Of a stretch of 64,000 nt of DNA, positions 1-9,077 are shown piece after piece. Position 1 is the stretch's first letter, and every line of letters begins with the position of its first letter. The notes under the pieces were generated by a model. That model did no database searches and was not told the origin of the DNA. It worked only from the letters and a program-made list of their open reading frames with translations. Both the position numbers and the translations under genes were made by a program. The stretch covers positions 1,199,501-1,263,500 of the forward strand of contig NZ_CP015196.1 in the NCBI RefSeq assembly GCF_001623565.1. Direction: 5' to 3'. Origin of the DNA: Streptococcus marmotae. Its GTDB lineage: Bacteria > Bacillota > Bacilli > Lactobacillales > Streptococcaceae.

Positions 1-18
1 TAAGCTGAAATAAATATG

Positions 19-49
19 AAAAACTCAGTTGGGAGCCGACTGAGTTTTT
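19..49 (+). terminator. Rho-independent terminator of the upstream gene
   Basis: An 11-bp stem (aaaaactcagt / actgagttttt) encloses a 9-base loop and ends in a T run. It lies just before the first complete gene and probably ends the preceding transcript. The TAA at bases 1-3 may be that gene's stop codon, but too little sequence is present to tell. Confidence 0.75.
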
Positions 50-69
50 CAAGAAAAGAAAGGAAGAAT

Positions 70-804
70 ATGGCGACTTATGAAACCTTTGCCTCAGTCT
101 ATGATGCCATTATGGATGATAGTCTGTATGACAAATGGACGGATTTTAGTTTGAGACATTTTCCGAAAGGCAAGACAAAACTCCTTGAATTGGCTTGTGG
201 AACAGGCATTCAATCCATCCGCTTCAAAGAAGCTGGCTTTGATGTAACAGGTCTTGATTTGAGCCGAGAAATGCTTGAGTTGGCTAAAAAACGTAGCCAA
301 GTAGCTGGAATGGAGATCCCCTTTTTAGAAGGCAATATGCTGGACTTGTCCGGTCTTGCTAGCTTTGATATGGTGACCTGCTATTCAGATTCGATTTGCT
401 ATATGGCTGATGAGGTCGAGGTTGGTCAGGTCTTTCAAGAGGTTTATGACCATCTAAATGAAGGGGGGCGCTTTCTCTTTGATGTCCATTCGACCTACCA
501 AATGGACGAGGTTTTTCCAGGTTATAGCTATCATGAAAATGCGGAAGATTTTGCCTTTGTTTGGGATACCTATGCGGATGAGCCCCCGCACTCGATTGTG
601 CATGAACTGACCTTCTTTGTTCAGGAAGAAGATGGTCGTTTCAGCCGGGTAGATGAGATTCATGAAGAGCGGACCTATGAGTTATTGACCTATGATGTGT
701 TACTGGAGCAGGCTGGTTTTAAACAGGTTAAGGTCTATGCTGACTTTGAGGACAAGGAGCCAATAGAGACCAGTGCTCGCTGGTTCTTTGTGGCAGAAAA
801 ATGA
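70..804 (+). CDS. Class I SAM-dependent methyltransferase
   Basis: The product is 244 aa and soluble, with the Rossmann methyltransferase motif [10 protein letters not shown] at about residues 38-46 and the acidic motif GLDLS just after it, which binds the ribose of S-adenosylmethionine. The substrate cannot be told from sequence. I chose the ATG at 70 because it follows the Shine-Dalgarno-like aaaggaaga; the open frame further upstream runs through a terminator hairpin and is unlikely to be translated. The stop overlaps the start of tmcAL by four bases (ATGA), so the two are translationally coupled. In streptococci this methyltransferase usually lies between rsfS and tmcAL, which fits this position. 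Confidence 0.85.
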   Translation: MATYETFASVYDAIMDDSLYDKWTDFSLRHFPKGKTKLLELACGTGIQSIRFKEAGFDVTGLDLSREMLELAKKRSQVAGMEIPFLEGNMLDLSGLASFDMVTCYSDSICYMADEVEVGQVFQEVYDHLNEGGRFLFDVHSTYQMDEVFPGYSYHENAEDFAFVWDTYADEPPHSIVHELTFFVQEEDGRFSRVDEIHEERTYELLTYDVLLEQAGFKQVKVYADFEDKEPIETSARWFFVAEK

Positions 805-1904
805 TAGTGACCGGCATTGTTGCAGAGTTCAATCCCTTTCATAATGGACATGCCTATCTACTTTCTAAGGCCGAAGGATTGAAAGTTGTTGCCATGAGTG
901 GAAATTTTACCCAACGGGGGGAGCCTGCTATTGTAGATAAGTGGGCAAGAGCGCAGATGGCGTTGGAGAACGGTGCAGATTTAGTCGTTGAATTGCCGTT
1001 TTTAGTCAGTGTGCAGGCAGCAGATTTTTTTGCCCAAGGAGCGGTGGATATCTTAGCTCGTTTGGGAGTGACTCAGCTTTCCTTTGGGACGGAAGAAATG
1101 TTGGATTATGGGAAAATAGCAGAGCTCTACGAGTTAAAAAGTGCTGAAATGGCTGATTTTCTAGCCAATTTACCTGATCGACTCAGTTATCCTGAAAAAA
1201 CACAAGCCATGTGGGAAACCTTTGCAGGTTTGAGCTTTTCAGGCAATACTCCCAACCATGTCCTTGCTCTAGCCTATGCGAAGGCAGTAGCAGGCAAAGG
1301 GATTGCATTGTGTCCGATTAAACGAGAAGGAGCTGGATTTCATTCGCTTGCCTCACATTTGGAATTTGCTTCAGCTACAGCTTTGAGACATCGAATTGAT
1401 GATGCAGACTTTATAGCCACTTTTAGTCCAAGTGGAGATTTACTAGGGCAAGCTCCCCATGTGTCATGGGAGGATTATTTTCACTATCTCCGCTATCAAA
1501 TTCTCTCCAATCCAGATTTGACGAGTATTTACCAAGTCAATCAAGAAATGACCAGTCGAATCAGAGAATCGATAAAGTTGGCTACTTCAATGGAAGAATT
1601 GGTCGAGCAGATTGCGACCAAGCGTTATACCAAGGCACGGGTTCGACGACTGTTGACCTACATCTTGATCCAGGCACAGGAAAAGCCCCTTCCCCAAGCC
1701 ATCCACTTGTTAGGCTTTACGGAAAAGGGGCGCAAGCACTTAGCTAGTATCAAGCAAGAAGTTGCACTGATTAGCCGAATTGGAAAAGAAGCGTGGGACC
1801 CCCTTACCCAGCAGGCAGATCGGATTTACCAACTGGGTAATCCTCAGCTTGTCGAGCAGAATGTTGGCCGAGTACCGATACGGATTGACAATTCCTTGCA
1901 ATAG
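801..1904 (+). CDS. tmcAL: tRNA(Met) cytidine acetate ligase TmcAL
   Basis: This 367-aa cytosolic protein matches the YlbM/TmcAL family. That family activates acetate with ATP and acetylates N4 of the wobble cytidine (C34) of elongator tRNA-Met. The N-terminus [18 protein letters not shown] holds the nucleotidyltransferase HxGH-type motif (FHNGH) at about residues 13-17, and a GNFTQRGEP stretch typical of the family follows. Length agrees with other streptococcal members. It overlaps the methyltransferase gene by four bases. About 40 bases, including a short A/T-rich stretch, separate it from the next gene, so read-through is likely. The family assignment is strong; the reaction is taken from characterised homologues. 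Confidence 0.9.
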   Translation: MIVTGIVAEFNPFHNGHAYLLSKAEGLKVVAMSGNFTQRGEPAIVDKWARAQMALENGADLVVELPFLVSVQAADFFAQGAVDILARLGVTQLSFGTEEMLDYGKIAELYELKSAEMADFLANLPDRLSYPEKTQAMWETFAGLSFSGNTPNHVLALAYAKAVAGKGIALCPIKREGAGFHSLASHLEFASATALRHRIDDADFIATFSPSGDLLGQAPHVSWEDYFHYLRYQILSNPDLTSIYQVNQEMTSRIRESIKLATSMEELVEQIATKRYTKARVRRLLTYILIQAQEKPLPQAIHLLGFTEKGRKHLASIKQEVALISRIGKEAWDPLTQQADRIYQLGNPQLVEQNVGRVPIRIDNSLQ

Positions 1905-1943
1905 TTTTATACTTTTTTTAAAAAAGGAAAAGGAGATAAGACA

Positions 1944-2645
1944 ATGGTCAAAGTAATGGTTGTAGGGACGTTTCATATGGAAAGCCAGGCAGATGTTCAT
2001 CATTTGCAAGATACTGAGCGTATTCATGATTTTGGCACGGAGTTTGCAGAGCTTGTAGAAAAATTCAAGGCCTTTCAGCCAACGAAAATCTGTGTGGAAT
2101 GGGAAAGCAAGCACCAAGACCAACTGTTGCAGTATTTTGCGAATTGGCGGTCAGGTCAGGTTACTTCCACGAATGAAATTGTTCAGTTGGCCTTTCCCCT
2201 AGCTAAGGCCAGTCAAGCAGAGCTTGTTGCGATTGATTGGATGGAGGAGGGACAGGGCTTGTATGGTTTTGGCGATATTATGGATGAACTAGTCAATCAG
2301 CCAGCCTTGCAGGCAGAACTGGAACGTTATATCTTAGAACAGACAGATTTGGATAAAGGGATTGCTGCAAATCTTCGCTTCTATAATTCACCGCAATTTG
2401 TAGCAGCTGCGCAGGCTTATTATACCAACGTAGCGCGAGTGGGAAGACCTGGACGAGAAGTTGGTATTGGTTGGCTGATCTGGTGGTATCAGCGGAATCT
2501 GATGATTTTTTCCAAGCTGTTTGAACAGCAAGCAGTAGATGATCGGGTCTTGATTCTAATTGGAGCTTCTCATAAAGGGATATTGGAACAGATGTTAGCA
2601 GACAGCCAGCAAGTAGAGTTAGTCGATGTGAATGACTATCTATAA
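1944..2645 (+). CDS. DUF5694 domain-containing protein
   Basis: The product is 233 aa. It begins VMVVGTFHMES and near the C-terminus has LILIGASHKGIL. The paired GTxH and GxxH motifs are those of the TraB/PrgY/ChaN-like superfamily, in which conserved histidines and acidic residues form a presumed metal site. No signal peptide or clear membrane span is visible. The start at 1944 follows a good Shine-Dalgarno sequence (aaaggagat). The gene continues the tmcAL transcription unit and ends just before the deformylase-like gene. Function is unknown; the family name follows the conserved streptococcal protein at this position. Confidence 0.75.
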   Translation: MVKVMVVGTFHMESQADVHHLQDTERIHDFGTEFAELVEKFKAFQPTKICVEWESKHQDQLLQYFANWRSGQVTSTNEIVQLAFPLAKASQAELVAIDWMEEGQGLYGFGDIMDELVNQPALQAELERYILEQTDLDKGIAANLRFYNSPQFVAAAQAYYTNVARVGRPGREVGIGWLIWWYQRNLMIFSKLFEQQAVDDRVLILIGASHKGILEQMLADSQQVELVDVNDYL

Positions 2646-2661
2646 ACCAAAGGAGTTCAAG

Positions 2662-3072
2662 ATGATTCGACCGATTATGAAAGATATCCTCTTTTTACAG
2701 GTTCCGTCAGAGCCTGCAACAAAAGCAGATTTGGCAATTGGACAGGATTTACAGGATACCTTGTTGGCACATCAAGATGCCTGTGTTGGTATGGCTGCTA
2801 ATATGATTGGGGTTCGCAAGCGGATTATCATTGTTAATATGGGTTTTACCAATCTTGTGATGTACAATCCAGTTTTGGAAGCTGTTAGGCGACCCTATCA
2901 AACAGAGGAGAGTTGCCTGTCTTTAGAAGGAGTACGCACGACCAAGCGTTATGAAGAAATCGAAGTTTCCTTTTTTGACCAAAATTGGCAGGCGAAACGG
3001 CTGACTCTAACAGGCTTTACAGCTCAGATTGTTCAACATGAGCTGGATCATTTAGAGGGGATTATTATTTAA
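2662..3072 (+). CDS. Peptide deformylase-like protein (second PDF paralogue)
   Basis: The product is 136 aa, shorter than the housekeeping deformylase of Gram-positive bacteria (about 200 aa). Motif II ESCLSLEG gives the metal-ligand cysteine and motif III QHELDH gives the two histidines and the catalytic glutamate, so the zinc/iron site looks intact. Motif I reads VGMAANMIG where active enzymes have GxGLAAxQ, so the catalytic glutamine is missing. It may have altered or weak activity on formyl-methionine. The start at 2662 follows aaaggagtt; an in-frame ATG 30 bases upstream lies inside the previous gene. It is the last gene before a strong terminator. Confidence 0.8.
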   Translation: MIRPIMKDILFLQVPSEPATKADLAIGQDLQDTLLAHQDACVGMAANMIGVRKRIIIVNMGFTNLVMYNPVLEAVRRPYQTEESCLSLEGVRTTKRYEEIEVSFFDQNWQAKRLTLTGFTAQIVQHELDHLEGIII

Positions 3073-3113
3073 AGAAAAAGAACTGGAATGATAACATCCA
3101 GTTCTTTTTCTTT
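3071..3113 (+). terminator. Strong intrinsic terminator, 17-bp perfect stem
   Basis: Perfect inverted repeat with arms 3071-3087 and 3097-3113, starting inside the stop codon of the deformylase-like gene. The right arm ends in T-rich sequence. The symmetric A/T tails could make it work on both strands, but the converging GntR gene ends about 400 bp further on. Confidence 0.9.
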
Positions 3114-3172
3114 AAAGTCAAGATGATTTGTTGCTATTCCCTATCTCCCAAGAGCCAGCCACTCTAGCTACT

Positions 3173-3478
3173 GGGGAAACGATTTTGACTGAAAACAATC
3201 TCGCTAAGCTTCTAGGGAAGCTGTTTCAGATAAAACTATTTGGGACTTATTTCTAAGGAATCCATTTCGCAGCCAAACGTTCGTGTCTAGCTTTTAGGGA
3301 AGTCATTTCAAATGGAAATAATTCTGACTATGCTTCTAGGAAGGGGATTCCACCTTGGAAAACGGGACTCTGACAAAAAGGGAAGCTGTTTTATATGGAA
3401 AATCCCACATTTTGCCACTAGGAAAGTGTCTTTTCAAAGAAATAGCTGCTAGCATTTGGGAAACGATTGTTTTATTGG
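3173..3478. repeat. Degenerate tandem repeat, about 41-bp period, 7-8 units
   Basis: The motif G(G)GAA[A/G] recurs at 3176, 3217, 3258, 3299, 3340, 3382, 3422 and 3460, giving spacings of 41, 41, 41, 41, 42, 40 and 38. Units share an approximate pattern: GAAGC..TTTCA at the start and GCTTCTAGG at the end, so adjacent units form an imperfect inverted repeat (cttctagg/gaag) at each junction. Only about half the bases agree between units. The period is not a multiple of three and no long open frame crosses it. It fills the 436-bp gap between two convergent genes; nothing else was seen there. Confidence 0.6.
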
Positions 3479-3508
3479 TTTCATCAGACGATAGGCTGTC
3501 CTAATATT

Positions 3509-4216
3509 CTACCGCTTGGCAGTTGATGTAAAGGTAATTTTATCGGGGCGATAGCTGATGCTACCATATTGAAAGGCTTGGCCATTTTCAAGATAGGTGG
3601 TACTGGTCACTACAACCACCATGTCATAATCGCCCAAGTCAAGAGCAGCTTTTTCTTCATCATTGGCATAGCGGAAGGAGATTTCTCGCTCAGAGTAACT
3701 GATCGTAAGTCCTAGCTCTTGTTCCAAATAATGATAAATCGAATCCTCTGCAATAGCTCGGTTCAAATAAGGAACGATACGGCGGTCAAAATAGGAAATT
3801 TCGTATTCGACACATTCGCCGTTAATAGTCCGAGTACGTCCCACACGGTAAAAATCGACACTGTCATCTACTTGAAAGGTTTCCATTAAAATTGGATCCC
3901 CTTGTATAATATAAAGATTCGTCAGTTTGGTCTGGACATCGTGGGTCTGAGGATGATTGAGTTCTCCCATTGTTAAAATGGTAGTGAGAGATTGGGGCTT
4001 GTTCAAGGAAGGTTCAAGAACAAGGGAATTCCGACCTTGTTGCTTGCGGATATACCCATCTCGCTCAAGAAGGGCCAAGGCCTTGCGAATCGTATCTTTT
4101 GAGAACTGATAGCGCTCCATCAGTTCATTTTCGCTTGGTAATTCATGATTTGCAGGCAATAAGCCTGTTGTAATCTGTCTTTTGATATCGTCGTAGACTC
4201 TAAGATATTTCCTCAT
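3509..4216 (-). CDS. GntR-family transcriptional regulator (HutC/TreR-like, UTRA domain)
   Basis: The product is 235 aa. A winged helix-turn-helix fills about residues 1-68 (SENELMERYQFSKDTIRKAL is the recognition region). A UTRA effector-binding domain follows, ending in SISYRPDKITFTSTAKR. This HutC-type layout is shared with the trehalose repressor TreR of lactic acid bacteria, but no trehalose genes lie here. It is divergent from malQ, so it may control malQ-glgP or itself in response to a sugar phosphate. The start is ATG at 4216 with Shine-Dalgarno gaggagg upstream on the minus strand. An extended -10 (TGGTATACT, minus strand) sits about 30 bases before it. Confidence 0.8.
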   Translation of the reverse strand: MRKYLRVYDDIKRQITTGLLPANHELPSENELMERYQFSKDTIRKALALLERDGYIRKQQGRNSLVLEPSLNKPQSLTTILTMGELNHPQTHDVQTKLTNLYIIQGDPILMETFQVDDSVDFYRVGRTRTINGECVEYEISYFDRRIVPYLNRAIAEDSIYHYLEQELGLTISYSEREISFRYANDEEKAALDLGDYDMVVVVTSTTYLENGQAFQYGSISYRPDKITFTSTAKR

Positions 4217-4294
4217 TTTTGCCCCTCCTCTGTTCTCCTAGTATACCATAAATCTCGCCAAAGGGAACCGTATAAGTATTGTTAATAGTTAGGG

Positions 4295-4324
4295 TTTCCG
4301 TATAAATTTAAACTATTACGGAAA
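4295..4324. promoter_or_regulatory. Inverted repeat, candidate operator between GntR gene and malQ
   Basis: TTTCCGTA (4295-4302) and TACGGAAA (4317-4324) are perfect 8-base arms separated by 14 bases. A related half-site, gaaccgtataag, lies at about 4265-4276. The position between the divergent genes and just upstream of the malQ -35 suits a GntR-type operator. This is inference. Confidence 0.45.
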
Positions 4325-4329
4325 AGGCA

Positions 4330-4358
4330 TTGACAAACGCAAACGTTTGCGTTACAAT
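4330..4358 (+). promoter_or_regulatory. malQ promoter with MalR-type operator filling the spacer
   Basis: The -35 is TTGACA (4330-4335) and the -10 is TACAAT (4353-4358), with a 17-base spacer. A perfect 18-bp palindrome, aacgcaaacgtttgcgtt (4336-4353), occupies the whole spacer. It contains GCAAACGTTTGC, the known pneumococcal MalR operator core for maltosaccharide genes (LacI family). Repression by blocking RNA polymerase is the obvious reading. No malR gene is present in this window. Confidence 0.88.
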
Positions 4359-4390
4359 AAAACCATAAGGGAACAGAAAGGAATTCGAAT

Positions 4391-5899
4391 ATGACAAATC
4401 GTACAAGTGGTGTTTTAATGCACATTACCTCCCTACCAGGAAAATTTGGGATTGGAACATTTGGAAAAGAAGCCTATGATTTTGTAGATTTCTTGGCAGA
4501 CACCAAGCAAACCTACTGGCAAATCCTCCCTTTGACAACGACTAGCTACGGGGATTCTCCTTATCAATCTTTCTCTGCAATTGCAGGAAATACCAATTTG
4601 ATTGATTTTGACTTGTTGGTAGAAGCTGGTTGTTTGCAGGTAAAAGATTATGAAGCAGTCCACTTTGGAGATGATCCAGAAGTGATTGACTATGCCCAAT
4701 TATTTACCACACGCCGTCCTATTTTGGAAATGGCTGTCAAGGGTTTTCTAGCCCAAGACAAAAACAGTGCAGTATTTAGAGAATTTGAAAAGGCTAATTC
4801 GTCATGGTTAAATGACTATGCAGAATTTATGGCCATTAAAGAACATTTTGGGAACAAGGCTCTTCAGGAGTGGGAGGATAAGAAAGTGCTCGCTCGTAAT
4901 GAAGAAACACTGGAAGCTTACCGTCAAGAGCTAGCAGATCAAATCACCTATTTTAAGGTGACGCAGTATTTCTTCTTTAGCCAATGGAAGGATTTGAAGG
5001 CCTACGCCAATCAAAAGCACATTAAAATTATTGGGGATATGCCCATCTATGTTTCAGCAGACAGTGTTGAAGTCTGGACCAAGCCCCAGCTTTTCAAGCT
5101 AGACCAAGAGCGCAAGCCCCTTTATGTGGCGGGGGTTCCTGCGGATAACTTTAGCGCAGACGGTCAGTTGTGGGGCAATCCACTCTATGATTGGTCAGAG
5201 CATGAAAAGACAGGTTTTAGTTGGTGGATTTATCGAATCCACGAGAGTTTCAAACTCTACGATGTCTTACGCATTGACCATTTCAAAGGTTTCTCTGATT
5301 TTTGGCAAGTAGCAGGAGATGCAGCCGTTGCCAAAGTTGGGACATGGGAGCCAGGTCCAGGTTACACACTTTTTAAGGCAGTAAAAGAAGCCTTAGGAGA
5401 TTTGCCGATCATTGCAGAAGATTTGGGAAATATTGATGCGAAAGCAAGAAAACTCTTGAATGACTGCGGTTATCCTGGAATGAAAATCTTGCAATTTGGA
5501 CTAGAAGATGTAGAAGGAAAGAGCATAGATAGTCCGCACCGTTGCATTCCAAACTCCGTATCTTATACCGGTACGCATGACAATGAGGTCATCAATGGAT
5601 GGTACAACAACCTGACAGTGGAACAGCAAGAGTATGTCGATGACTACAGCAACCGCAAACCAATTGAGCCGGTCACTCAGGCCATGCTCCGCGTTTTATT
5701 TGCGACAGTGAGTGATACGGTGATTGCTACCATGCAGGATATTTTAGATCTTCCAGCCTCATCGCGTATGAACAGACCATCTACGATTGGCGGGAACTGG
5801 CAATGGCGGATGAAAGCAGAAGATTTAACTCAAGCTAAGAAAGACTTTTTAGTGAAAATGACAACATTATATCAACGAGGAAATGAACAAAATGACTAA
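4391..5899 (+). CDS. malQ: 4-alpha-glucanotransferase (amylomaltase)
   Basis: This 502-aa cytosolic glycoside hydrolase family 77 enzyme transfers glucan segments between maltodextrins, releasing glucose and making longer chains for the phosphorylase. The N-terminus [20 protein letters not shown] is diagnostic. The catalytic triad is visible as Asp296 (RIDHFKGF), Glu343 (IAEDLG) and Asp397 (GTHDNE). Length is typical for bacterial type I amylomaltases. Its promoter carries a MalR-type operator. The gene overlaps glgP by a few bases, so both enzymes are made together. Confidence 0.95.
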   Translation: MTNRTSGVLMHITSLPGKFGIGTFGKEAYDFVDFLADTKQTYWQILPLTTTSYGDSPYQSFSAIAGNTNLIDFDLLVEAGCLQVKDYEAVHFGDDPEVIDYAQLFTTRRPILEMAVKGFLAQDKNSAVFREFEKANSSWLNDYAEFMAIKEHFGNKALQEWEDKKVLARNEETLEAYRQELADQITYFKVTQYFFFSQWKDLKAYANQKHIKIIGDMPIYVSADSVEVWTKPQLFKLDQERKPLYVAGVPADNFSADGQLWGNPLYDWSEHEKTGFSWWIYRIHESFKLYDVLRIDHFKGFSDFWQVAGDAAVAKVGTWEPGPGYTLFKAVKEALGDLPIIAEDLGNIDAKARKLLNDCGYPGMKILQFGLEDVEGKSIDSPHRCIPNSVSYTGTHDNEVINGWYNNLTVEQQEYVDDYSNRKPIEPVTQAMLRVLFATVSDTVIATMQDILDLPASSRMNRPSTIGGNWQWRMKAEDLTQAKKDFLVKMTTLYQRGNEQND

Positions 5900-8156
5900 T
5901 TTTACAGCATTTGCAGAAGCAAATACAGCCAAAAAACTAGCCGAATTAACAAACGAAGAAATTTATTTTCAATTATTGCACTATGTAAAAGAAGCAGCTG
6001 AAGCGAAGACGAAAAACACAGGGAAGCGCAAAGTTTACTATATCTCAGCCGAGTTTCTCATCGGAAAACTCTTGTCTAACAATTTGATTAACCTAGGTGT
6101 TTATAAGGAGATTCAAAATGAGCTGGCTGCAGCTGGGAAATCACTCAGTCAGGTAGAAGATGTTGAGCCAGAACCGTCACTTGGAAATGGTGGACTTGGC
6201 CGTTTGGCATCGTGTTTTGTCGATTCAATGTCGACGCTTGCTATCAATGGTGAGGGAGTGGGACTCAATTACCATTGTGGTCTTTTCAAGCAGGTCTTAC
6301 AGCACAATGAGCAGAAAGCAGAGCCAAATTTTTGGATTGAAGATCCGTCTTGGTTGATTCCGACAGCTATCAGCTATCAAGTGCCATTTAAAGATTTTAC
6401 CTTGACCTCTAAGTTGGATCGGTTGGATATCTTGGGGTACAAGAAAGAGACCAAAAACTACCTCAACTTATTTGACATAGAAGCGGTCAACTATAACTTG
6501 ATTGAAGACGGTATTGCCTTTGATAAGACCAATATTAAAGAAAACTTGACCCTCTTCCTTTACCCAGATGATTCAGATAAAAACGGGGAATTGCTCCGCA
6601 TCTACCAGCAGTATTTTATGGTGTCAAATGCAGCGCAACTCTTGATTGATGAAGCTCTTGAGCGTGGTAGCAACCTTCATGACTTGGCAGAGTATGCCTA
6701 TGTGCAAATCAACGACACTCACCCTTCAATGGTGATTCCAGAATTGATTCGTCTCTTGACGGAACAACATGGTCTTGACTTTGCAGAAGCGGTTGAGATT
6801 GTGCGTCATATGACAGGCTATACCAACCATACCATTTTGGCGGAGGCTTTGGAAAAATGGCCACTTGATTTCCTAGAAGAAGTGGTGCCACACCTGGTTG
6901 CGATTATCAAAGAATTAGATGCTATGGTGCGATCTAGCTATCAAGACCCTGCGGTTCAAATCATTGATGAAATGGGTCGAGTTCACATGGCACATATGGA
7001 TATTCATTTTTCAAATTCTGTCAATGGGGTCGCAGCACTCCATACGGAAATCTTGAAAAATGCGGAGCTAAAAGTCTTTTATGACCTCTATCCAGAGAAA
7101 TTTAATAATAAAACAAACGGTATCACCTTCCGCCGCTGGTTGGAATTTGCCAATCAAGACTTGGCAGACTATATCAAGGAATTGATCGGTGACGGCTATC
7201 TTGAAAATGCGACAGAGCTTGAAAAATTACTTGTTTATGCAGATGATAAGGCAGTTCATGCGAAATTAGCGGATATTAAATTCCAAAATAAATTGGCCCT
7301 CAAACGCTACCTAAAAGAGAACAAGGGGATAAATTTGGATGAACATTCGATTATCGATACGCAAATCAAGCGATTCCATGAATACAAACGCCAGCAGATG
7401 AATGCCCTTTATGTGATTCATAAATACTTGGAAATTAAAAATGGCAACCTGCCAAAACGCAAGATAACCGTGATCTTTGGTGGAAAGGCTGCACCTGCTT
7501 ATATTATCGCTCAAGATATTATTCACCTCATTCTCTGCTTGTCAGAATTGGTCAACAATGATCCAGAAGTCAGTCCTTACCTCAATGTTCATTTGGTAGA
7601 AAACTATAATGTTACCGTTGCGGAAAAATTGATTCCTGCGACAGATATTTCAGAACAAATTTCCCTAGCCTCTAAAGAAGCATCTGGTACAGGAAATATG
7701 AAATTCATGCTAAATGGTGCTCTTACCTTGGGAACGATGGACGGTGCCAACGTTGAGATTGCAGAGCTTGCTGGTCGTGAAAATATTTACACATTCGGGA
7801 AAGATTCGGATACGATTATCAACTTGTATGAAAACGGCGGCTACGTGTCACATGAATATTATGCCAATGATGATGACATCAAACGCGCGGTTGACTTTAT
7901 TGTGAGTGAGGATTTGGTGCGGCTTGGAAATGGCGAGCGCTTATGGCGTCTCTATCATGAACTCATGAACAAGGACTGGTTCATGACCCTGATTGACTTG
8001 AAAGAGTATATCACTGTCAAAGAGCGGGTCTTGGCAGACTACGAAGACCAAGATACGTGGAACAAAAAAGTGATTCATAATATTGCAAAAGCAGGCTTCT
8101 TCTCATCAGACCGCACGATTGAGCAGTATAACGAAGATATCTGGCATAGCTACTAA
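5892..8156 (+). CDS. glgP: Glycogen/maltodextrin phosphorylase
   Basis: This 754-aa glycosyltransferase family 35 enzyme splits alpha-1,4 glucans with phosphate, giving glucose-1-phosphate. The pyridoxal-phosphate site [11 protein letters not shown] is present, with the Schiff-base lysine at about residue 604. [21 protein letters not shown] and [12 protein letters not shown] are other family signatures. I prefer the ATG at 5892 over the one at 5883, because gaggaa lies 9 bases before 5892 and almost touches 5883. It works downstream of MalQ on maltodextrins and shares its MalR-controlled promoter. The short N-terminus lacks the extension of regulated animal enzymes. Confidence 0.94.
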   Translation: MTNFTAFAEANTAKKLAELTNEEIYFQLLHYVKEAAEAKTKNTGKRKVYYISAEFLIGKLLSNNLINLGVYKEIQNELAAAGKSLSQVEDVEPEPSLGNGGLGRLASCFVDSMSTLAINGEGVGLNYHCGLFKQVLQHNEQKAEPNFWIEDPSWLIPTAISYQVPFKDFTLTSKLDRLDILGYKKETKNYLNLFDIEAVNYNLIEDGIAFDKTNIKENLTLFLYPDDSDKNGELLRIYQQYFMVSNAAQLLIDEALERGSNLHDLAEYAYVQINDTHPSMVIPELIRLLTEQHGLDFAEAVEIVRHMTGYTNHTILAEALEKWPLDFLEEVVPHLVAIIKELDAMVRSSYQDPAVQIIDEMGRVHMAHMDIHFSNSVNGVAALHTEILKNAELKVFYDLYPEKFNNKTNGITFRRWLEFANQDLADYIKELIGDGYLENATELEKLLVYADDKAVHAKLADIKFQNKLALKRYLKENKGINLDEHSIIDTQIKRFHEYKRQQMNALYVIHKYLEIKNGNLPKRKITVIFGGKAAPAYIIAQDIIHLILCLSELVNNDPEVSPYLNVHLVENYNVTVAEKLIPATDISEQISLASKEASGTGNMKFMLNGALTLGTMDGANVEIAELAGRENIYTFGKDSDTIINLYENGGYVSHEYYANDDDIKRAVDFIVSEDLVRLGNGERLWRLYHELMNKDWFMTLIDLKEYITVKERVLADYEDQDTWNKKVIHNIAKAGFFSSDRTIEQYNEDIWHSY

Positions 8157-8274
8157 TCCTCTTTCTTTATCATTGTTTAGAAATGGAGCAGGCTGTAAGC
8201 CGTTCAGTCTCCAACTAAAAACGCCAATGCCTTGGCATGGAGAAATAGAGAAAAGGAGGAATAGAACAGTTGAT

Positions 8275-9066
8275 ATGAAGTTACTAACACTAAATGTTCA
8301 TGCCTGGTTGGAGGACGATCAGGTAGAGAAAATAGATACCTTGGCACGGACGATTGCCGAAAGACAGTATGACGTGGTGGCCCTTCAAGAGGTTAACCAA
8401 TTAATGTCGGCAACCCCAGTGACCAAAGACTTAAAAGATGATAATTATGGCTTGCTCTTGGTTGAAAAAATCAATCAGCTGAGCAAGGAGCAGTACTCCT
8501 TGTTTTGGAGTAACTCGCATATTGGCTATGACAAGTACGATGAGGGAATTGCCTTCCTCACCAAGTTACCTGTCTATGATGTCGATTCATTCTATTGTAC
8601 CCATCATCAGACAGTGCAGTCGATTTTATCGCGAAAGATTGTCGGCGTAACTGTCTCCTATCAGGGGCAATTGATTGATTGCTATTCTTGCCACATGAAC
8701 CTGCCGGATTGTCAAGAAGAAAAGATGCTTGATAATCTACGGGCGATTGTGGATCGTTCCAGCCATTCACGCTTAAAGATTCTGTTGGGAGACTTTAATA
8801 CGGATGCGATTTCTGCGCCAGCTGATTATGCAGCAATCAAACAGGTAGGTCTATTGGATACTTATGAACTGGCCAAAGAAAAGGATGCAGGAATTACGGT
8901 ATCAAAGGCTATTGATGGATGGAGTGGTCATGGGGCACAAAAGCGAATTGACTACATCTTTTTGAACCAAGAATGCGAAGTGCAATCGAGCCAAGTTATA
9001 TTTAATGGAGAAAATGAAGCTGTTGTCTCAGACCATTTTGGTCTAGAAGTGCATGTAAAATGTTAG
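8275..9066 (+). CDS. Endonuclease/exonuclease/phosphatase family protein
   Basis: The product is 263 aa, with the fold shared by DNase I, exonuclease III and inositol-phosphate phosphatases. Visible motifs are LTLNVHAW near the start, ALQEVNQ (metal-binding Glu), LLGDFNTD (catalytic Asp-Asn) and SDHFGLEV at the end (catalytic Asp-His), so the Mg-dependent hydrolase site looks complete. The substrate is unknown; a sugar phosphate or phosphodiester is possible given the carbohydrate neighbours. The ATG at 8275 follows aaaaggagg with a rather long 14-base gap; the open frame upstream overlaps glgP and is not needed. No terminator separates it from glgP, and its stop is 11 bases before the permease start. 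Confidence 0.8.
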   Translation: MKLLTLNVHAWLEDDQVEKIDTLARTIAERQYDVVALQEVNQLMSATPVTKDLKDDNYGLLLVEKINQLSKEQYSLFWSNSHIGYDKYDEGIAFLTKLPVYDVDSFYCTHHQTVQSILSRKIVGVTVSYQGQLIDCYSCHMNLPDCQEEKMLDNLRAIVDRSSHSRLKILLGDFNTDAISAPADYAAIKQVGLLDTYELAKEKDAGITVSKAIDGWSGHGAQKRIDYIFLNQECEVQSSQVIFNGENEAVVSDHFGLEVHVKC

Positions 9067-9077
9067 GAGAATCAGAA

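Noticed and set aside
3173..3478. CRISPR array
   Set aside because: The period is regular, but there is no conserved direct repeat of 24 bases or more alternating with unique spacers; units diverge along their whole length and no cas genes are present.
8083..8274. N-terminal extension of the nuclease-fold protein
   Set aside because: The frame there lies largely within glgP, and the conserved domain starts right at the ATG at 8275, after a Shine-Dalgarno sequence.
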